Below the pieces are notes generated by a model that saw only the letters and a list, made by a program, of their open reading frames with translations, was not told where the DNA came from and did no database searches. A DNA stretch of 64,000 bases, taken from NCBI RefSeq assembly GCF_964355755.1, contig NC_092672.1, positions 38,004,501 to 38,068,500 on the forward strand. Reading direction: 5' to 3'. Both the position numbers and the translations under genes were made by a program. This DNA is from Antedon mediterranea. Taxonomy: Eukaryota > Echinodermata > Crinoidea > Comatulida > Antedonidae. Positions 57,908 to 64,000 of the stretch are shown in pieces (positions within the stretch are counted from its first letter, which is position 1; every line of letters starts with the position of its first letter).

Positions 57908-57916
57908 GGCCGGAAC

Positions 57917-58744
57917 ACTGAACATTCGGAAAGGCTACGCTAGTGCGTTTATAGCTGTACTACGGACGCTAAAATAATGATATCGATCTCAATAAAAATT
58001 GGACGAGCAAAACTAATATTTTCGGGATAGGTACGACCCATTTGACTAACTTTTACAAAACTGTATCAGCTGCCAAGGGTCGCTGTCATTGATAAAAATA
58101 AATAAATGTTGATTTGATTTAAGTTTGGAGCGAATGATTTTCGTATGTATTTCTGACTGTTGTGCTCTTTCTCTATTTCAAGTAATAAAAACATTAGTAG
58201 CCAGAATGCGCCCTCTCTTGTTGGGAGTGAAAAAACGGAGATAAAATGTTATAGCGCCGCCATAACTAAGAGAAAAAAGCTAATGCGCACGCGTAAGCAA
58301 GGATTTTTCGTCTTAAGACATAATTTGCTGCCCTCTAGAGTTTAATTTTGCGCATGTGCAAAATAAAATTTACCTAAGACAATTTTTCTGCTAAGACATT
58401 GCTAAGACGGTTTGATAAATAAGATTAAGTTATTTGCTTAAGCACTTATATACAAATATTTCAGCTTAAGCAAAAATATAAGCAAATATTGATAAATGCC
58501 AACCCAGATGTACAAATCCGGAGTCATGATTACAAATGCGATGTACTAAATTGGCCCAAACAAATATACATTTTTGTAAATAAATAATTTAAATAATATG
58601 TAATAATAAGTTGTCTTTTTTATCCATAACTAATATTGTTTACAAATTGATTTGAGGTACAGGCAGATATTTGGTTTGAATTTCTCTTTAATGGTCAAAT
58701 ATTATATTATTATATTATTAAATATTATGTTTGTATTATTATTA
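57917..58744. other. No gene seen
   Basis: Spacer between the MULE-like element and block A3. A stretch near 58290-58500 with GTCTTAAGACATAATTTG and several TAAGACA/TAAGCA words is repetitive in look but not assigned. Confidence 0.35.
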
Positions 58745-59471
58745 TACTTTCAATGTATACATTACCCTAAAAGACATTCTTTTTATCGTCTTTCCACATT
58801 TTCTTTCATTCCAATGTTTGTGGGTTTCCTTGTTCTGATTCCTATCCTTGTGTGTTATTCCAGTACCGTACATTGATGCCACTGTGCTGTTTTTATCAAC
58901 GTAATACAGTATTCATGATTTGTATTTATTAATAATTTATTAATGTAATTTTGAAAAGTAATACCTTGATAATTCATTTGTTAAAACAGATGTTTCATTT
59001 AATTTGTGCAATATATGATGCCTCTATAATGTTACACTTAATTTCATTAATTGAAAACATTTTGATTTTTAAAGAGGGTATTGATACAAGTCTATTCTGT
59101 GTATACTGCGCATGCTCAAAGTATAATATTTAAATAAGCCAACAAAATAATGTTCACTTATTTTAGTTAATTTATATTTTGGACATGCTCTGTAGAATTT
59201 TAAATGTTTCCCTGTTTTTGTTTTAATCTTCGGGATTCTTTGTAAAGCAATTTAGAAAAGGTTCTATTTTCAGTACTAATTGTAAATATAGGCAGGTGGT
59301 GATGAATAAATATGTATATGCGATTACTAATTTATTGTCTGAAAATGTGTCATTTTTATTTTCTTTTTAAGTCTTACTCCACTCTCCAAGCCTAAAATAA
59401 GACTTAGTTTACATAATCAATCTATCTTGTAATAACTTGTTATTGGATGTGTATGAAATAATATATGCATA

Positions 59472-60298
59472 AAGGCCAATTTACACCGACGAGCGGTAAC
59501 GGTAATAAAAATATAGAATCTATGTTATATGACTATTATACACACAACGCGGAACGGACGGGCGGTTTCATGTCTCAGGATAGATACAGAATCTACGTGG
59601 GACAAGCTACGTGGTTTTCCACTCTCAGGATAGATACAGAATCTACGTGGGACAAGCTACGTGGTTTTCCACTCTCAGGATAGATACAGAATCTACGTGG
59701 GACAAGCTACGCGGCTTTCCACTCTCAGGATAGATACAGAATCTACGTGGGACAAGCTACGTGGTTTTCCACTCTCAGGATAGATACAGAATCTACGTAG
59801 GACAAGCTACGCGGTTTTCCACTCTCAGGATAGATACAGAAAATACGTGGGACAAGCTACGTGGTTTTCCACTCTCAGGATAGATACAGAATCTACGTGG
59901 GACAAGCTACGCGGTTTTCCACTGTCAGGATAGATACAGAATCTACGTGGGACAAGCTACATGGTTTTCCACTCTCAGGATAGATACAGAATCTACGTGG
60001 GACAAGCTACGTGGTTTTCCACTCTCAGGATAGATACAGAATCTACGTGGGACAAGCTACGCGGTTTTCCACTCTCAGGATAGATACAGAATCTACGTGG
60101 GACAAGCTACGTGGTTTTCCACTCTCAGGATAGATACAGAATCTACGTGGGACAAGCTACGTGGTTTTCCGCTCTCAGGATAGATACAGAATCTACGTGG
60201 ACAAGCTTCGCGGTTTTCCGCTCTCAGGATAGATACAGAATCTACGTGGGACAAGCTACGCGGTTTTCCGCTTACCGTTACCGCTCGTCGTATTGCCT
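59472..60298 (+). repeat. TIR element with 14 x 50-bp array (A3)
   Basis: Same structure as 17636-18462: inverted GACGAGCGGTAACGGTAA ends and fourteen 50-bp units, unit 13 again one base short, unit 8 again ACATGG. Differences from A2 are point changes, such as unit 10 (ACGCGG here, ACGTGG in A2). Confidence 0.9.
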
Positions 60299-62017
60299 TG
60301 ATCACATCCGCTGAACAAAATGAGACTATAGGGTGCGCCATACACCTTGCTTTGAGATTATAGCCTGAGAAAATATCATAGCAGCTATCTTGATGAGAAT
60401 GTAAGTTTATATATATCTTTTGCTAAGACCCATCTTTAAATAAGGGTACAGGAGATAAGATGTAGAGTCAAAACTCCCTCATAATCATCGTAAAAATGAT
60501 TCGTATAAATCGTATAATTGTATATTGGTAGAATACGGTAAATCACCATCACAAATGCTGCCACCATGCTCATCTACATACATACATACATGTGTCACGC
60601 GCTATTCTCTAAATTCTTGATTAATAAAAACAGATGCAATAGTTGACGTGGTGATAGTTGTCATAACAACCTTTTAACAACTGTACACAAAGTATTTATA
60701 TAGATATTTGTGGCTTTTCTTATCTACTTTATCATAATCAAAATAAGTTCTAACTACTTGACACCTAATCATTAAATACACAATGTACACGCCTAATTGT
60801 TTTCTCTCACTGCTGTACATAAACGTCCTAAAATCTCATGGTTTGATTATAGTATTCCTTAGAATTATACGAGATATATTATAGTATTGACTTGAAAATG
60901 TACCGTTGTCCGTGATTTGTGTCGCGTCACCCCTCCTCGCGTCATGTCCTCCTCATCCTAATCTGTGTTTTTGTCGCAAAAGGCTCTCTTGTAGTATTTT
61001 GTTTTGCCCCGTCCAAATGACCAAATAATGATCTTATCTGATAGCTAGCTGACCATCTCTTTACCCATCAAGAGTAAATAGGCCTACTGTTGCTGTATAT
61101 AGGTTACAATCTGTTTGCACAGGAAATGCCAGAAGTTACTATATACATAATGTGTGTGCATTTGTGTTTTAGATAAAATGGTCTCGCATTGAAATATGGA
61201 AAAACCCTAATGATTTTAATACAATATTGTATTTCTCCAAAGTTTTCTTGAATTTTGGTTTAATTTTTATAAATACTATGACGTAATTTGTCGACACGTT
61301 GCTATGTTTCATAATCTAATCTAATGGTGTAGGCTATGTTTAGGTAATAGTTGTGTATTCACAAACAACATAAGTTATTACAAGTACATTACAACCACTA
61401 TGTAGGCCTATGCAAACATTTTATCGGAAGTCGACTTTACCGGTCTAAATTTCGCAACAACTTCCATCCATTCGGGCACTGAATACCTGTTATGACATCG
61501 TACGTACGTGACTGTTTTTTAAAGTTGTCTCAGATCAGAATTTTATTTCTTAAGTTTGTCTCAAATCAGGAGAACCTACGAATATTATGTACCGTTGTTC
61601 CAATCCGCTAAACCTTTACCTAGGAATTGAGTGAGGAAGCACGTGCATCCCACTGTTCCGCACAACGAATTAAAATGACACAACTAGGTCGTAGTCGCAT
61701 TGAAAGCCAACCTCGACAAACCACCCCCCCCCCTCCCCCCATCCCACCACTCCCATGATAGTTAATTCTATCCTGAAGAAAATGATGCAGAAGTCTTCTT
61801 GGATTGTATTTGCCTGGATTCCAGCTTTATATTACTGGGACGAATGTTTAATTTAAAATATCTTGCTAAACGTTTTAGAGTAACACTGAGCTCTTTTATA
61901 ATAATGTACATTTTTTTAAAGAGCAACGAAGTGCCAATTGAATCTGTAGAATACTGGTCTGAAGTTTGTGAAACTGAGCCTATAATAGTTCATGATACAA
62001 AAGAAGAAAATACAACC

Positions 62018-62053
62018 ATACTTCAAATCAACTTATATACAGTCGTACTCCAC
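62018..62053 (+). repeat. Single-copy seed of the 27-bp minisatellite (A3)
   Basis: Same sequence as the A2 seed (CATACTTCAAATCAACTTAT followed by ATACAGTCGTACTCC). It confirms that the unexpanded state is shared by two of the three blocks. Confidence 0.8.
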
Positions 62054-62223
62054 AGGAGCTTTAATGATTGAGGAGCCTATACTCGAGGAGCCTATACATT
62101 ACAAGCTATGCTTTTATTTGGGCTCCTCCACTTTATTTAAGTTATTGGTAAAGTGAAATAAAATGAAAATCAAATGAATAAAAGCACTCAAACTAGCATG
62201 TCTATAGCAAAATGCTGATTAAA

Positions 62224-62257
62224 CCAATAGAACGTAGGATTGGTTACCCTATAAATA
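62224..62257 (+). promoter_or_regulatory. CCAAT and TATA boxes (A3 gene)
   Basis: CCAAT at 62224-62228 and TATAAATA at 62250-62257, at the same spacing from each other and from the ATG as in A2. Confidence 0.5.
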
Positions 62258-62451
62258 AATGGTGTAAGCCCTTATTTGCTATTGTTTTGTTGTACAAAGT
62301 CCTAAAGAACTCGCTCTGTTTAACTAACGTAGGCCACCACATGCCTCTTGCGTGCAGTCCTTACTGCATGTTACTTGTCATTAGTTCTACAGTTTATAAG
62401 AAAATAAAAGAAGATTACTAAACATTGTTTTATTGAAGTATTTGGACAACT

Positions 62452-62527
62452 ATGGCCATATTTGGCCCCAAGTTTATATTTTGTTTACTTTTATTAATTT
62501 TTGGATCAATACCTGCTGTGATATTAC
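62452..62527 (+). CDS. Exon 1 (signal peptide) of a second receptor gene
   Basis: ATG, 25 codons with the core IFCLLLLIFGSIPAV, and donor C|GTAAGT: one residue differs from the 20626 exon. No following exon is seen before the window ends at 64000; in the A2 gene the next exon lies 10 kb away behind a transposon nest. The frame is intact, but whether the gene is complete cannot be judged. Confidence 0.6.
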
Positions 62528-64000
62528 GTAAGTATTTTTTAAAATCTTATCAGAACACCTAATACGTCGAATGCATATCAGTGGTTAAGTTTCAAAGTGA
62601 TTTTGTATTTTCAACCGTTTTTCTCATGTGTAAAATGCAAAACGTGTCCCAGGACTGCATGTAGCAAAACAAAATTAGGTACCGCATTTCTGACTTATCT
62701 CCGTATTTTTATCAACCTTGCACGATAGGTAATTTATAATTATACACTAGGCTATAAACAGTAATTTGTTTTTACAAAATTATTAAAATAATCAAGATTA
62801 TGATATAAACATATTTTTATTCTATGTCTGGCGTTTTGTCATTCCATTTTGGCAACTTAATATAATTAATAAAGAAACGATTTGCAAAAAAAAAAACCCC
62901 AAAAAAAGGAAACACAATAACTCAAAGATGGTACTCCCAAGACTTCCTTGTACAATTCAGGTCATTTCATACTCCATCACCCACAAACCTCCACAGCAGC
63001 ATATTACTTTTATTTAGGATTAAATGTCTTCTCGGTCACTTTGATACCCCAATATAACGAAAAAGTACGGAAAAGTGAGGAATTTAAACGTTATTTTGAA
63101 TAATTAATATTTCACTTTCAACTTTTTAAAATTGGTGGCATGCACTATACCTGGTAGGCCTACATGACTTGTACACATACCATCGTTAGCTTGTTAATCG
63201 CCAAATGTCATTTTGTTCTATGCTACGCATTACAGTACACGAAATTTTACTGATTCCACTGGGTGTTTTAAAAATAACAGGCCTAACATTTTGTAATCGA
63301 TAGGTATAAAGCCAACAAAATAGCATTCAATATTTCAAATGCTTTCAACATCTTTATAGTCCATAGTCAATACTATTAGATCATGTATTAAGCTGTAACA
63401 ATACAACTTGAAGTTATATAGAAAATGTTTGTTTCGGTTCTGGGGTAAAAACTCCTAACTCCTATATTTCAAATACATTCAAAGTCGATGTGCATCATTG
63501 ATATCTCATACTTAGTACAATTTAAACATCTTTTGTCATACTTATGGTAATTTGATATACTACAATGAATGAATTTTACTTAAATAAGGACTTTGAATAC
63601 ACAGGTTGCACCCTCCGTGCAAATATTGTCCTGCTGACTTGTGTAATGTTGGCAAGTAGGTCGATTTAACGTCTCTCAGAGATTGGGCGTTTTAGTCTGC
63701 TTCTGTATCTAAAATGTGCTTACTGGTAGGGGGCTCTACAAACATGTGGGGTCAGAGGTCAAATTATGAAATAATGTAATATAATGACAACCACTTTCCT
63801 TGTTCATGATAACCAAATGTATTCGGCAAGTACATCAAGAAGCTGGTACGAAACCTAAACAGCGGTAGTTTATTTATTCATGTATACTAATCAAAGTCTA
63901 TTTCTTTATTCTTTAAATATAATTAAAATAATTAAAGCGGAACTTCTTTGAAGTATCAATAATTAATGAGTTCTGTTTTCGTCTAAGTCTTTAAATATTA

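Larger units (their letters stand above)
58745..63975 (+). repeat. Segmental duplication copy A3
   Basis: This is colinear with 16925-22500 (A2), with very few differences in the first 4 kb and more in the last 1.5 kb. It lacks the WSCD exon and LINE remnant, because the duplication starts at about 58745. It also lacks the two A2-specific retroposon insertions. It contains the 50-bp array, the 27-bp seed, the promoter and the signal-peptide exon of a second family member, whose later exons would lie beyond the window. Confidence 0.88.

Overview
The window is an AT-rich piece of an animal genome. Genes are split by GT-AG introns, EGF exons are mostly bounded by phase-1 introns, and non-coding DNA is crowded with LINEs, a Penelope-like element, a Ty3/Gypsy element, tRNA-like SINEs and small inverted-repeat transposons. 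The gene families (WSC-domain sulfotransferase, EGF/VWD receptor, class A GPCR) and the repeats suggest a marine invertebrate, most likely a deuterostome such as an echinoderm or hemichordate. This is inference; nothing in the window fixes the species.

Layout. A block of several kilobases occurs three times in direct orientation: A1 (about 347-5372), A2 (about 14486-22500) and A3 (about 58745-63975). A1 and A2 start in the last exon of a WSCD-type sulfotransferase gene. A2 and A3 end with a CCAAT/TATA promoter and a signal-peptide exon. Between A1 and A2 lies an 8.4 kb minisatellite of about 312 copies of a 27-bp unit; A2 and A3 hold that unit once. Conversely, a 50-bp unit is single in A1 and present 14 times in both A2 and A3.

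Main gene. The A2 signal-peptide exon (20626) is phase-compatible with a chain of + strand exons from 30651 to 43165. They encode six EGF modules, a VWD-C8-TIL unit, further EGF modules and one transmembrane helix. An exon at 50938-51276 could supply a tyrosine-rich cytoplasmic tail with an ITAM-like YxxL-x9-YxxL motif; one linking exon was not found. A3 carries the first exon of a second member of the family, so this looks like a tandem receptor cluster.

Introns. Intron 1 holds a three-level nest: a tRNA-Trp-primed Gypsy element (24684-30588, minus strand) containing a Penelope-like element (25245-29074), which contains a MULE-like element with a 9-bp target duplication (25695-26487). Other introns hold CR1-type LINE copies, small hairpin elements and a foldback-like element (41639-42864). 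The large last intron holds a broken GPCR gene on the minus strand, a Tx1/L1-like LINE fragment and a tyrosine-recombinase fragment. Downstream lie another LINE (52127-55370) and a second complete MULE-like element (56558-57907) that carries its own nested MITE.

Nearly all transposon genes here are broken. The EGF/VWD receptor is the only host gene that appears intact.
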